64,000 nt of DNA from Synechococcus sp. A10-1-5-1 (GTDB lineage Bacteria > Cyanobacteriota > Cyanobacteriia > PCC-6307 > Cyanobiaceae): NCBI RefSeq assembly GCF_023115425.1, contig NZ_CP096032.1, positions 372,001 to 436,000 of the forward strand, read 5' to 3'. Position 1 is the stretch's first letter, and every line of letters starts with the position of its first letter. The notes under the pieces are model-generated. The model worked only from the letters and a program-made list of their open reading frames with translations, was not told the DNA's origin and made no database searches. Positions 35,998 through 45,197 of this stretch are shown here, piece by piece. Position numbers and translations under genes: made by a program.

Positions 35998-36285
35998 ATG
36001 TCCATCCTCGGCGATCTGATCGGCGTCCTCATCCAGACCCTCTCGATCTACACGCTGGTCTTGTTTGTCCGGGTGCTGCTGAGCTGGTTCCCCAACCTCG
36101 ATTGGGGCAACCCTGTGCTTTCGACGGTGAGCGCCATCACCGACCCCTACCTGAATGTTTTCCGGGGACTCATCCCTCCCCTTGGTGGCCTGGACCTCTC
36201 CGCAATCGTGGCTTTTCTGGCCCTGCAGTTGCTCCAAGGCTTGTTGGAGCAAAGCCGCGGTTACTTCTATCCAGCGTTCTTCTAA
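35998..36285 (+). CDS. YggT-family membrane protein
   Basis: 95 aa with two membrane helices; the family hallmarks VRVLLSWFPNLDWGNPVLSTVSAITDPYLNVFRGLIPP are present. In cyanobacteria and chloroplasts, YggT/YlmG proteins are linked to nucleoid and thylakoid organisation; role here by homology only. Overlaps the 3' end of the convergent gene at 36282 by 4 bp. Confidence 0.88.
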   Translation: MSILGDLIGVLIQTLSIYTLVLFVRVLLSWFPNLDWGNPVLSTVSAITDPYLNVFRGLIPPLGGLDLSAIVAFLALQLLQGLLEQSRGYFYPAFF

Positions 36286-36791
36286 GAAAGATCGGCTTCA
36301 GCTACGGCCTGCTCCAGGGGGAGGAGGTCATCAAATTCGCCAGCGCGGGTCCGAACGGGAGCACTGAATCCTCGGGCCTTGACGTTGGAAAAGGTGAAGG
36401 GCCCAGGAGTTCCTGCTGGGACCGCGAGACGCAGGGCAAACGTCGAGGTGCCCTGCTCCACATCGCCAATCGAGCCCACCCGTGAGCGGTTCTGCAGCAC
36501 AGGCTCTCCACTGGCATCCAGGATCTGTGCAAAGACATCGGTATCGAAGACCGTCTTTCGCCCAGGGTTATCAACGCTGCCCCGCAAGACAAAGCAGCTA
36601 GCACCGCTGGGACGTTTGAGCTGAGGTTGCGCCCCAACATCCTCGGCAGGACAGGGATCCAAGCTCACGTCGTGGACCGTTAGGCCAGCAGCGAACGCCC
36701 CGGGAACAGCGCCGAGGAGCACCACAACCGTCAACGCCAAACCCGCAAGGGCGCTGGCGATCCGGCTTGAAACCGATCTGCGCGTCTGCAT
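36282..36791 (-). CDS. Secreted protein of unknown function (169 aa)
   Basis: Signal peptide (IASALAGLALTVVVLLGAVPGAFAA) then a beta-sandwich-like region (SCFVLRGSVDNPGRKTVFDT, DVFAQILDASGEPVLQNRSR, GTSTFALRLAVPAG). The pattern suggests an exported, FxLYD-like binding domain; no named family confirmed. The second of two ATGs is used. Likely in a unit with the MazG-type gene upstream. Confidence 0.65.
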   Translation of the reverse strand: MQTRRSVSSRIASALAGLALTVVVLLGAVPGAFAAGLTVHDVSLDPCPAEDVGAQPQLKRPSGASCFVLRGSVDNPGRKTVFDTDVFAQILDASGEPVLQNRSRVGSIGDVEQGTSTFALRLAVPAGTPGPFTFSNVKARGFSAPVRTRAGEFDDLLPLEQAVAEADLS

Positions 36792-36810
36792 CAAGCCTTG
36801 CTCCAGGTCT

Positions 36811-37140
36811 CTAGCGGTGGTCGCCGCTTCCAGAGATCACGTTACGGGCGGCGCGACTGGCCAATTTGTCGAGATTGGACTGCGCAATCTCATCCAGGCT
36901 GAAGTCCAACTCGCTCGCCAGCTGAGCGACATACCAAAGGACATCGCCGAGCTCCAGCTTCAGGGCATCCCGTACCTCTGCGCTGAACTCACCGCCGCGA
37001 TCGCGCAGAACCTTTTTGACCTTGTCGGCCACCTCGCCGGACTCTCCGCACAGACCCAAGGTTGGGTAGATGGGGTTCGAACCCACGTTGGGATAGCGCG
37101 CCGTTTGCCTCGCGCCCTGCTGGTAAGCGTTGAGATCCAT
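36811..37140 (-). CDS. MazG-like nucleotide pyrophosphohydrolase
   Basis: 109 aa all-alpha NTP pyrophosphohydrolase. The MazG/dUTPase metal-binding motifs are present: LGLCGESGEVADKVKK (ExxE) and KLELGDVLWYVAQLASEL (ExxD). It would remove non-canonical nucleoside triphosphates. The ATG at 37140 gives the natural start MDLNAYQQGARQTARYP. Divergent from pyk. Confidence 0.86.
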   Translation of the reverse strand: MDLNAYQQGARQTARYPNVGSNPIYPTLGLCGESGEVADKVKKVLRDRGGEFSAEVRDALKLELGDVLWYVAQLASELDFSLDEIAQSNLDKLASRAARNVISGSGDHR

Positions 37141-37201
37141 TGGTACAACAGCGCTGGAGGGCCTCGATGATAGGGTCACTTCACCCCTTTGGCGCCCCCG
37201 A

Positions 37202-38659
37202 ATGGCCCTGCCCGATCTCACGCGTCGCACCAAGATCGTGGCAACCATCGGTCCGGCGACTGAATCCCCGGAGCAGCTCCGGCGTCTGATCGAAGCTGGT
37301 GCCTCCACCTTCCGGCTGAACTTTTCCCACGGCGATCACAGCGAGCATGCGGCTCGGATCACCACCATCCGCCAAGTTGCGGCTGAGATGGGCGTTCATA
37401 TCGGGATCCTGCAGGACCTTCAGGGACCGAAAATTCGCCTGGGTCGTTTTAAAGACGGTCCAATCACCGTTGCCAAGGGTGATTCCTTCACCCTGACCTC
37501 CAGGGACGTCGAGTGCTGCCAAACCATCGCGACTGTCACCTACGACAAGCTGGCTGATGAGGTCGTTCCCGGCAGCCGAATCTTGCTGGATGACGGCCGG
37601 GTGGAGATGGTCGTCGATCGGGTTGAAAAGCCCACCCATACTCTTTATTGCACCGTCACCGTTGGCGGAGTTCTCTCCAACAACAAGGGCGTCAATTTCC
37701 CAGACGTTCAACTCTCGATCCGTGCACTGACCGACAAGGACAGGGTGGATCTGGAGTTCGGCCTCAGCCAAGGGGTTGATTGGGTCGCCCTGAGCTTCGT
37801 CCGCAATCCATCGGACATGGAGGAGATCAAGGCTCTGATTCGCTCCCACGGCCACAACACACCGGTGGTCGCCAAGATCGAAAAGTTTGAAGCCATCGAC
37901 CAGATGGATTCGCTGCTTCCGATGTGCGACGGCGTGATGGTGGCTCGTGGTGACCTCGGGGTGGAGATGCCTGCCGAGGAAGTTCCGCTGCTGCAAAAGG
38001 AGCTGATTCGCAAGTGCAACACCTTGGGCATTCCGGTGATAACCGCCACCCAGATGCTCGACTCGATGGTGAGCTGCCCAAGACCGACCCGAGCTGAAGT
38101 CAGCGACGTAGCTAATGCCATCCTCGATGGCACCGACGCCGTGATGCTCTCCAACGAGAGCGCCGTGGGGGATTACCCGGTCGAGGCAGTGGCCACCATG
38201 AGCCAAATTGCCCGTCGGATTGAGCGGGATTACCCCAGCCGCAGCAGCGACGGTCAGTTGGCTTCGACCGTGCCGAACGCCATCTCCCACGCCGTCAGCT
38301 CCATTGCCAGCCAGTTGGAGGCGGCCGCCATCCTCCCTCTGACCAAGAGCGGATCCACCGCGCGCAACGTCAGCAAGTTCCGACCCAGTACCCCGATCCT
38401 CGCCATCACGAGCGACACGAAAGTCGCCTCCCAACTTCAACTGGTCTGGGGCGTGACACCGCTCGTGGTTTCTGACATGGACAACGCAGCAGCAACGTTT
38501 AACCGCGCCATGGAAGTGGCGTCCGAGGCCAACCTGCTTAAAGAAGGTGATCTGGTGATCCAAACCGCCGGTACCTTTGCCGATGTCAGCGGCTCGACCG
38601 ACCTGGTCAAGGTCAGCGTTGTAGGTAAGGGAACCGTGCTGAACCCGAGCATCGTTTAA
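37202..38659 (+). CDS. pyk: Pyruvate kinase
   Basis: Converts phosphoenolpyruvate and ADP to pyruvate and ATP. 485 aa, the compact form without the extra C-terminal PEP-utiliser domain seen in the longer cyanobacterial isozyme. Motifs: TKIVATIGPATES, LNFSHGDHSEH, VVAKIEKFEAI, GVMVARGDLGVEMP and ITATQMLDSM. ATG at 37202. Confidence 0.95.
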   Translation: MALPDLTRRTKIVATIGPATESPEQLRRLIEAGASTFRLNFSHGDHSEHAARITTIRQVAAEMGVHIGILQDLQGPKIRLGRFKDGPITVAKGDSFTLTSRDVECCQTIATVTYDKLADEVVPGSRILLDDGRVEMVVDRVEKPTHTLYCTVTVGGVLSNNKGVNFPDVQLSIRALTDKDRVDLEFGLSQGVDWVALSFVRNPSDMEEIKALIRSHGHNTPVVAKIEKFEAIDQMDSLLPMCDGVMVARGDLGVEMPAEEVPLLQKELIRKCNTLGIPVITATQMLDSMVSCPRPTRAEVSDVANAILDGTDAVMLSNESAVGDYPVEAVATMSQIARRIERDYPSRSSDGQLASTVPNAISHAVSSIASQLEAAAILPLTKSGSTARNVSKFRPSTPILAITSDTKVASQLQLVWGVTPLVVSDMDNAAATFNRAMEVASEANLLKEGDLVIQTAGTFADVSGSTDLVKVSVVGKGTVLNPSIV

Positions 38660-38686
38660 AACAGGCCTTAGCTGGCCGTTCCGGCA

Positions 38687-39916
38687 ATGCCCGCCAAGCT
38701 GCCCATGCGTGAGACCGTCGGGATGGCCTTGGCCACCCTCAGGGCTAATCGCCTGCGCTCGCTACTCACCATGCTGGGCATCGTGATCGGGAATGCTTCC
38801 GTGATCACCTTGGTAGGCGTTGGTCGCGGCGCACAGAACCTCGCTGAAGGTCAGCTGAACACGCTTGGGGCCAATGTCCTGTTCGTGGTTCCAGGCAACA
38901 ACGACAGCCGCCGGCGCGGCATTGATTTCCCCAAGACCTTGGTTCTTGAGGACGCCGAAGCCATCGCCGAGCAGGTCCCGAGCGTTCGCCGCGTTGTCCC
39001 ACAGATCACCCTGAGCGCGGTTCTGCAAGCGGGAGCAAAAAGTGCCAGCGCCACCGTCTCTGGAATCAATCCCGCATTTCTGACGGTTCGGCGCTTTGAG
39101 GTTGCACGCGGTCGGTTCATCGACCAGCGGGACATGGATGGGGCCCGGAACGTGGTCGTCATCGGCCCCGACCTTAAGCAAAAGCTTCTTCCATCCGGTT
39201 CAGCGATCGGACAGCGCATCCGAATACGCAATCAGGGCTTTGAAGTCATCGGGGTGATGGCACCCAAAGGGGCAGTCTTCGGGCAGAACCAAGACGAAGC
39301 CGCCTACATCCCCTTGACCACCATGGTCAGCAAACTCTCGGGCCGCGATCCCACCTACGGAGTCAGCCTGAACTTCATCAGCGTGGAGGCCGTCGATGAG
39401 GCCAGCACCGGTGCGGCCAAGTTCCAGATCACGAACCTGCTGCGGCAACGACACAACATTCTTCGTGAGGACGACTTTGCGGTTCGCTCCCAAAAAGATG
39501 CCCTGTCGATCGTGAGCACCATCACCGGCGGGCTGACCTTGATGCTGGGCGCCATTGGCGCGATCTCGCTCCTGGTTGGTGGCATCGGGATCATGAACAT
39601 CATGCTGGTCTCGGTCAGTGAGCGAACCTCTGAAATCGGCCTGCGCAAGGCGATTGGAGCGCGGAGCAGTGACGTGCTGACTCAGTTCTTGGTAGAAGCC
39701 TTGGTGCTCTCCACCCTGGGGGGATTAATCGGGAGTGGTCTGGGACTTTCGGCCATTGCGATCGTGGCGGCGATCACCCCGCTACCCGCAGCAATTGGCA
39801 CCAGCAGCGTGCTGGTGACCATGGGCCTCTCGGGAACTATCGGCCTCGTCTTTGGGGTGCTGCCAGCGCGGCGGGCTGCACGACTTGACCCAATTACGGC
39901 CCTCCGCAGCCTCTGA
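38687..39916 (+). CDS. MacB/FtsX-family ABC permease
   Basis: 409 aa with one N-terminal and three C-terminal membrane helices around a large extracytoplasmic (MacB-PCD) domain. Features: LRANRLRSLLTMLGIVIGNAS, then GGLTLMLGAIGAISLLVGGIGIMNIMLVSV and SERTSEIGLRKAIGA. Such permeases move lipoproteins, peptides or drugs with a MacA-like adaptor, which is not next door. 27 bp downstream of pyk, possibly the same transcript. Confidence 0.86.
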   Translation: MPAKLPMRETVGMALATLRANRLRSLLTMLGIVIGNASVITLVGVGRGAQNLAEGQLNTLGANVLFVVPGNNDSRRRGIDFPKTLVLEDAEAIAEQVPSVRRVVPQITLSAVLQAGAKSASATVSGINPAFLTVRRFEVARGRFIDQRDMDGARNVVVIGPDLKQKLLPSGSAIGQRIRIRNQGFEVIGVMAPKGAVFGQNQDEAAYIPLTTMVSKLSGRDPTYGVSLNFISVEAVDEASTGAAKFQITNLLRQRHNILREDDFAVRSQKDALSIVSTITGGLTLMLGAIGAISLLVGGIGIMNIMLVSVSERTSEIGLRKAIGARSSDVLTQFLVEALVLSTLGGLIGSGLGLSAIAIVAAITPLPAAIGTSSVLVTMGLSGTIGLVFGVLPARRAARLDPITALRSL

Positions 39917-40042
39917 AGGAAAGCCATTTCAGGCAATCTTTAGAGAATCGAAAGAAGAAACCGCAAAATCCTTTGAGGTCTCATCGACGACAAATCAGGT
40001 CGGAGAAAGCGGCGTGAATGGCCCTCTGAATTCTTAAGGGTT

Positions 40043-40288
40043 TTGAACCAGCTCCAGTGTGGGTACCAAAACCGCGGCGATCGGATGGTGATCCTTCGCT
40101 GCATCGGACCCGATCAGTTTTTCTTGGAGCGCGTGGTGTTTCCAGTGGAAATCCTTGGCTTCGAGGCGCCGGCGGCCTCCGAAATCGAGATCTGGAGTCA
40201 CTCCTTAGGTGGTCCTGAGCTGCTCGAGCGCTTTATGGCCGAAGAGCTCACCACCGATTTCGAGGTTGAGTGGCCGAAATCGGCCTGA
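40043..40288 (+). CDS. DUF1830 protein
   Basis: 81 aa cyanobacterial family. TTG start with AAGGG 2-6 bp upstream. The pattern QCGYQNRGDRMVILRCIGP, FFLERVVFPVEILGFEAP, EIEIW is typical of DUF1830. Function unknown; found only in cyanobacteria to my knowledge. Lies between the MacB-like permease and ftsH. Confidence 0.8.
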   Translation: MNQLQCGYQNRGDRMVILRCIGPDQFFLERVVFPVEILGFEAPAASEIEIWSHSLGGPELLERFMAEELTTDFEVEWPKSA

Positions 40289-40398
40289 ACTTCAGCTCGA
40301 ATGAGAGGAATGAAGTGCTGCGCCGTCTGAGATCTGCCCAGAACAGGCCTCGCTCGCTTTACACTTGTTAAACATTCAGATCTGCACCTGAGGCGGCC

Positions 40399-42336
40399 AT
40401 GAATCAACGCTGGCGAACGATCGTCCTCTGGGTCCTACCCATTGGCGTCGCCGTCTTTCTCGGCTGGCAAGTGCTGGGCGGTGGTTTCGGTGGGGTGAGT
40501 CCTTCTTCCGGAACAACCGTTGCCCCCCGCAACGCTGCCGTGGCTCGAATGAGCTACGGACGCTTCATTGACTACGTCGATGCGGGCCGTGTGACAGCCG
40601 TGGACATCTTCGATGGTGGTCGGACCGCCGTCGTCGAAGCCGTTGATCCGGACCTGGACAACCGCGTTCAGCGTCTCCGGGTGGATCTCCCAGGTCTCGC
40701 CCCTGAGTTGGTCAACAACCTCAAGGAGCAAGGCATCAGCTTTGACATCCACCCCCCCCGCACGGCGCCTCCGGCACTCGGCCTGCTTGGCAATCTGCTC
40801 TTTCCCCTTCTGTTGATTGGTGGTTTAGTGCTGCTGTCTCGCCGTGGTGGCGGCGGCATGCCAGGCGGCCCTGGTCAGGCCATGCAATTTGGCAAGACCA
40901 AGGCGCGCTTCCTGATGGAGGCTGAAACCGGTGTGATGTTCGACGACGTCGCCGGTGTTGAGGAAGCCAAGCAAGACCTCCAGGAGGTCGTGACCTTCCT
41001 GAAGACCCCTGAACGGTTCACTTCGGTTGGGGCCAAAATCCCCAAAGGCGTGCTGCTGGTGGGCCCTCCTGGTACGGGTAAAACTTTGCTCGCCAAAGCC
41101 ATTGCAGGCGAAGCTGGCGTTCCGTTCTTCTCCCTCTCCGGCTCGGAGTTCGTGGAGATGTTCGTCGGCGTTGGCGCCAGCCGCGTGCGTGACCTTTTCA
41201 AGCGTGCCAAGGAGAACAGCCCCTGTCTGATCTTCATTGACGAGATTGACGCCGTCGGCCGTCAACGTGGTGCAGGTGTCGGTGGTGGCAACGACGAGCG
41301 TGAGCAGACCCTCAACCAGTTGCTGACCGAAATGGACGGCTTCGAGGGCAACAGCGGGATCATCATCATCGCGGCGACCAACCGGGCTGATGTTCTTGAT
41401 TCGGCTCTGCTTCGTCCGGGCCGTTTCGACCGACAGGTCCAAGTCGATGTCCCCGACATCAAGGGTCGACTGGCAGTACTCAAGGTCCACTGCCGCGACA
41501 AGAAACTCGCCGATGACGTGAGCCTGGAGGCCATCGCACGACGGACCCCTGGCTTCTCGGGCGCCGACCTAGCCAACCTGCTCAATGAGGCTGCGATTCT
41601 CACCGCCCGTCGCCGGAAGGAGGCCACCAGCCTCGCCGAAATCGATGACGCGGTCGATCGCATCATTGCCGGGATGGAGGGCAAGCCTCTGACCGATGGC
41701 CGCAGCAAGCGCCTGATCGCTTACCACGAGGTCGGACACGCCCTCGTCGGCACGCTGGTCAAAGCCCACGATCCTGTTCAGAAAGTCACCCTGATTCCCC
41801 GCGGCCAAGCTCAGGGACTGACCTGGTTCTCGCCGGATGAGGAGCAGATGCTGGTGAGCCGTGCACAACTGCGCGCCCGCATCATGGGTGCCCTGGGCGG
41901 CCGCGCCGCAGAGGATGTGGTCTTCGGTTATGCCGAGGTCACCACCGGTGCAGGCGGTGATATCCAGCAGGTGGCATCCATTGCACGCCAGATGGTCACG
42001 CGCTTCGGCATGAGTGATCTAGGTCAATGCTCCCTGGATGCAGGTAGCCAGGAAGTCTTCTTGGGCCGTGATCTGATGACCCGTAGCGATGGTTCTGACG
42101 CCACAGCGGCGCGTGTTGACGCCTCCGTTCGCAAGATCGTCCAGAGCTGCTACGAAGAGACCGTCAAGCTCGTCTCCGAGCACCGGGCCTGCATGGATCG
42201 GGTCGTGGAACTCCTGATTGAGAAGGAGAGCCTCGATGGCGATGAATTCCGGGCGATCGTCAGCGAATTCACCACCGTCCCTGAGAAGGAGCGTTTTTCT
42301 CCTCTGCTCAACACTGCTGAAACGGCTTCGGCCTAA
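40399..42336 (+). CDS. ftsH: ATP-dependent zinc metalloprotease FtsH
   Basis: Membrane-bound AAA+ protease, 645 aa. N-terminal helix, a periplasmic/lumenal domain and a second helix ([21 protein letters not shown]). AAA module with [24 protein letters not shown] and [19 protein letters not shown]; protease site [10 protein letters not shown] with third zinc ligand further on ([21 protein letters not shown]). Thylakoid FtsH hexamers degrade damaged D1. Four homologues are usual in cyanobacteria and I cannot say which this is. Confidence 0.96.
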   Translation: MNQRWRTIVLWVLPIGVAVFLGWQVLGGGFGGVSPSSGTTVAPRNAAVARMSYGRFIDYVDAGRVTAVDIFDGGRTAVVEAVDPDLDNRVQRLRVDLPGLAPELVNNLKEQGISFDIHPPRTAPPALGLLGNLLFPLLLIGGLVLLSRRGGGGMPGGPGQAMQFGKTKARFLMEAETGVMFDDVAGVEEAKQDLQEVVTFLKTPERFTSVGAKIPKGVLLVGPPGTGKTLLAKAIAGEAGVPFFSLSGSEFVEMFVGVGASRVRDLFKRAKENSPCLIFIDEIDAVGRQRGAGVGGGNDEREQTLNQLLTEMDGFEGNSGIIIIAATNRADVLDSALLRPGRFDRQVQVDVPDIKGRLAVLKVHCRDKKLADDVSLEAIARRTPGFSGADLANLLNEAAILTARRRKEATSLAEIDDAVDRIIAGMEGKPLTDGRSKRLIAYHEVGHALVGTLVKAHDPVQKVTLIPRGQAQGLTWFSPDEEQMLVSRAQLRARIMGALGGRAAEDVVFGYAEVTTGAGGDIQQVASIARQMVTRFGMSDLGQCSLDAGSQEVFLGRDLMTRSDGSDATAARVDASVRKIVQSCYEETVKLVSEHRACMDRVVELLIEKESLDGDEFRAIVSEFTTVPEKERFSPLLNTAETASA

Positions 42337-42360
42337 GGGCTACCAAGCAGTTCACAACAA

Positions 42361-42388
42361 AGCCCGCGGTTAACCCGCGGGCTTTTTG
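42361..42388 (+). terminator. Intrinsic terminator of ftsH
   Basis: 9-bp GC-rich stem (42361-42369 / 42375-42383) followed by five T. The hairpin overlaps the last codons and stop of the convergent DUF2256 gene, so those codons are fixed by the terminator. Confidence 0.9.
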
Positions 42389-42570
42389 CTGTCTAGACCC
42401 TGATTGCGACAGCGATCGGAGCAGTAAATCACCTGCTCCCAAACTGAAGCCCACTTCTTACGCCACTGGAATGGGCGCTGACAAACAGGACAGAGTTTGC
42501 TTGGGCGTTCACTTGGTGGTCGGCCACGGCCGCCCACCGCTCCGCTGCGTTGACCGCGGCCGCGGGGCAT
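42370..42570 (-). CDS. DUF2256 protein
   Basis: 66 aa with a zinc-ribbon-like pattern: [20 protein letters not shown] and [10 protein letters not shown] (two CxxC-type pairs). DUF2256 is small and widespread, of unknown function. Its last residues (SKKPAG) are encoded inside the ftsH terminator. Lies just downstream of clpP on the same strand. Confidence 0.85.
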   Translation of the reverse strand: MPRGRGQRSGAVGGRGRPPSERPSKLCPVCQRPFQWRKKWASVWEQVIYCSDRCRNQGLDSKKPAG

Positions 42571-42588
42571 GGTTCTTCTTGTCGGCGA

Positions 42589-43179
42589 TCAGACAGGGCG
42601 AACAGGACGCTTATCGATCACCTTGTCGATCAAGCCGTATTCAACCGCTTCAGCGGGAGACATAAAGAAGTCCCGGTCGGTGTCGTCCTCAATGCGGCTC
42701 AGGGGCTGGCCAGTGCGATCGGAGAGTTCCTGGTTCAGCTTCTTCTTGAGATACAGGATTTCATCGGCCTGGATCCGAATGTCACTGGCCTGGCCCTGGG
42801 CACCACCCAGGGGCTGGTGAATCATGATCCGCGAGTGGGTCAAGCTGCTGCGCTTGCCCTTGGCGCCAGCACAAAGCAGGAAGGCACCCATCGAGGCCGC
42901 CAGACCAACGCAGACGGTCTGCACGTCGGGCTTGATGTGCTGCATCGTGTCGAAGATGCCCAGGCCGTCATAGACGGAGCCACCCGGGGAATTGATGTAG
43001 AGGAAGATGTCCTTCTCGGGGTCCTCTGCCTCCAAAAACAGCAGCTGGGCCACGATCCGGTTGGCGGACTCGGAGGTCACCGGCTCGCCTAAAAAGACGA
43101 TGCGCTCCCGCAGAAGACGGGAATAAATATCGAATGCCCGCTCACCACGGCCCGACTCTTCGATCACGATCGGGATCAT
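42589..43179 (-). CDS. clpP: ATP-dependent Clp protease proteolytic subunit
   Basis: Serine peptidase that forms the Clp barrel. 196 aa. Catalytic serine in [10 protein letters not shown], histidine in [11 protein letters not shown], and the family blocks [21 protein letters not shown]. The position 3-to-1 residues upstream also offers an ATG at 43185. All triad residues are compatible with an active subunit rather than ClpR. Divergent from thf1. Confidence 0.95.
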   Translation of the reverse strand: MIPIVIEESGRGERAFDIYSRLLRERIVFLGEPVTSESANRIVAQLLFLEAEDPEKDIFLYINSPGGSVYDGLGIFDTMQHIKPDVQTVCVGLAASMGAFLLCAGAKGKRSSLTHSRIMIHQPLGGAQGQASDIRIQADEILYLKKKLNQELSDRTGQPLSRIEDDTDRDFFMSPAEAVEYGLIDKVIDKRPVRPV

Positions 43180-43281
43180 GGTCACTGGGAGGTTCTGCAG
43201 GTAGGCGGATCTTACTGAGGTTGTGCCCTGTTCAGCGTTCTCAGCGAGCTAGGGTCGCCCCAACTTGATGGATGTTCCAGC

Positions 43282-43962
43282 GTGAGTGCGAGCCTCACCG
43301 TTGCCGATAGCAAGCGGGCCTTTCACAAGGCATTCCCCTACGTCATTGCCCCGCTCTACCGCCGCTTGGTGGACGAGTTGCTGGTGGAGCTGCACCTCCT
43401 GAGCCACCAGAAGGGCTTCCACCCTGATGGGCTGTTCGCAGTGGGGCTGACCCAGGTCTTCGACAGCTTCTCCAACGGCTACAAGCCCGACACTCAACGT
43501 GAACCGCTCTTCCTGGCGCTCTGTAGCGCGAACGGTTTCGATGGTGAGGCCTTCCGTCAAATGGCAGCGGATGCCGCCACCCAGGTCGGTCACCACAGCC
43601 TCGATGAGGTCAAAGGTTGGCTAAGCAACCGTGGGGAGGGTGCCCCTGCTCCGATTGCCGGCTTGTTGCAGGGTGTCCAAAGGGAAGACTTCCACTACTC
43701 CAGGCTGGTTGCCGTCGGTCTGCTCAGCCTTCTCCAACGGGCCCAGGGTGCTGAAGCCATTGATCCTCAGGCACTCCGCAGTGCCGCCCACGAGATTGGC
43801 GAAGCGATGGGCTTGATCAAGTCGCGGGTCGACAAGGATCTCAGCCTCTACGCCGGGAACATCGAAAAGATGACCCAGGCGGTGGAACTGATGGAGGAGA
43901 CCGTGGCCGCTGAGCGTCGTCGCCGTGAACGCGCTGAAGCCGAACACGAGTCGGCGGACTAG
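43282..43962 (+). CDS. thf1: Thylakoid formation protein Thf1 / Psb29
   Basis: 226 aa coiled-coil-rich protein needed for photosystem II repair; in cyanobacteria it keeps FtsH complexes stable. Family blocks: AFPYVIAPLYRRLVDELLVELHLL, FDSFSNGYKP and REPLFLALCSANGFD. The C-terminus is an Arg/Glu coiled coil. GTG start at 43282. Its location next to clpP and near ftsH fits its role. Overlaps the convergent gene by 4 bp. Confidence 0.94.
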   Translation: MSASLTVADSKRAFHKAFPYVIAPLYRRLVDELLVELHLLSHQKGFHPDGLFAVGLTQVFDSFSNGYKPDTQREPLFLALCSANGFDGEAFRQMAADAATQVGHHSLDEVKGWLSNRGEGAPAPIAGLLQGVQREDFHYSRLVAVGLLSLLQRAQGAEAIDPQALRSAAHEIGEAMGLIKSRVDKDLSLYAGNIEKMTQAVELMEETVAAERRRRERAEAEHESAD

Positions 43963-45197
43963 AGCTTCAGCTCGCCGTTGAGGGCCGTTTGCCCCTCGCC
44001 TGGACTGGAGCTCATGCCGGTGAACTCCAGCTGCCGGGCTTGGCGAACAACCAATGGCAGCAGGGGGGGGAGCAGACCCTTGGCCTGAAGCTGCTTCGGC
44101 CGAATCCGCAGGGACCACCCCTGCTCCGATGCCAAAGCTTCGGTCTTGAGATCCCGTGGAGCTGGCCCCAAGAACAGCAGTAGCTGACGATCCGACAGCC
44201 AGCGCCAGCCCCCCTGGGCCGCACCATCCCGGCTCCAGAGGCGTTGATCGCCGGACCCAGTCGCCACGGTCAGCCCCTGATCCTTCAGGGCCTGCTCCAA
44301 CGAGGCCAGGGGTGTCGTCCAAAAAGAGCGGCCATCCCGCAGGAGGAGTTGCACTTGAAGGCCGGCCAAGAAGGGACCCCGTTCAACGGCAACCAGTCGC
44401 AACGCAAAGGGACTATCAGAGAGCCGCTTCAGGGCCTCCGCCTTTAATCCATAGCGCTCAGCCAGAGCCTGCTTTAAAGCTCCACTGCTGAGCAGGCCAC
44501 GGAGCAAGAGTTCAAGCTTCGGCCCCTGAAGCTCAAGCAGTGATGGGGCTGAAAGGGGAATCGCGCGGGATCTGGGCGCAAAGCGCGGGGCAGCCGCCAA
44601 GCTGCCGCGGGCCGAGTCAGCCTCACCACTCCAGAGAAGTCTGGACCCTTCACTGGAGAGGGCTAAGCAACCCTGCTGCAAGCTGCCGGCCAGGGGTGCC
44701 AGGGGACCGAGCAATGACGACAAACCCGCAGCACTCCAATAGACGGCATCGCTGCGCTTGAGTTGCTGCGCGCAGCGGCGCTCCAGGCCGCGCAACGACG
44801 GGCGCTCCAAGGTCAGTCGCTCCTGCAGTTGTTGGCGAACCAGGGCATTAGGAGCCACCAAGGTCAGCTGCTGATGGCGGAAGGCATGGGCCGGTAAGGG
44901 AGATAGGGCGGGTGCCTCGAGGACCAGGACCGCACCCGATGAACCATGGGACCCCCAGAGTTGCCACCAGAGCTGCTGACGGGCGGACCAAAGTGGAGCA
45001 GCTTGGGAACCAAGGCGGTCTATCCAAAGGGAGGGCGGTGGATCGGCCGGGCGTGAGCGATGGGTTTGAAGGAGGGACGCCTCAAGCAGAAGCCGATCCA
45101 GACCGAGCGCAGATCCCCTGGGGAACAGACACAAGGCCAAGGCCGGTAGCGCGAGCAACAGAGCGGTGAGGCCCAGGGTGGCGCGCATGCCCTTCAT
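43959..45197 (-). CDS. Exported or membrane-anchored protein, DUF3352-like (412 aa)
   Basis: N-terminal hydrophobic segment (LGLTALLLALPALALCLFP) as signal or anchor. The rest is Leu/Gln-rich and looks like DUF3352-type proteins (LLWSGEADSARGSLAAAP, SPFALRLVAVERGPFLAG). Low complexity makes family assignment weak. The ATG at 45197 overlaps the cofH stop (TGATG), so the two are coupled. Confidence 0.6.
   Translation of the reverse strand: MKGMRATLGLTALLLALPALALCLFPRGSALGLDRLLLEASLLQTHRSRPADPPPSLWIDRLGSQAAPLWSARQQLWWQLWGSHGSSGAVLVLEAPALSPLPAHAFRHQQLTLVAPNALVRQQLQERLTLERPSLRGLERRCAQQLKRSDAVYWSAAGLSSLLGPLAPLAGSLQQGCLALSSEGSRLLWSGEADSARGSLAAAPRFAPRSRAIPLSAPSLLELQGPKLELLLRGLLSSGALKQALAERYGLKAEALKRLSDSPFALRLVAVERGPFLAGLQVQLLLRDGRSFWTTPLASLEQALKDQGLTVATGSGDQRLWSRDGAAQGGWRWLSDRQLLLFLGPAPRDLKTEALASEQGWSLRIRPKQLQAKGLLPPLLPLVVRQARQLEFTGMSSSPGEGQTALNGELKL

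Noticed and set aside
37181-38563. Long minus-strand frame (460 codons) opposite pyruvate kinase
   Set aside because: Shadow of the pyk gene: composition follows the complementary codons and no family motif is seen.
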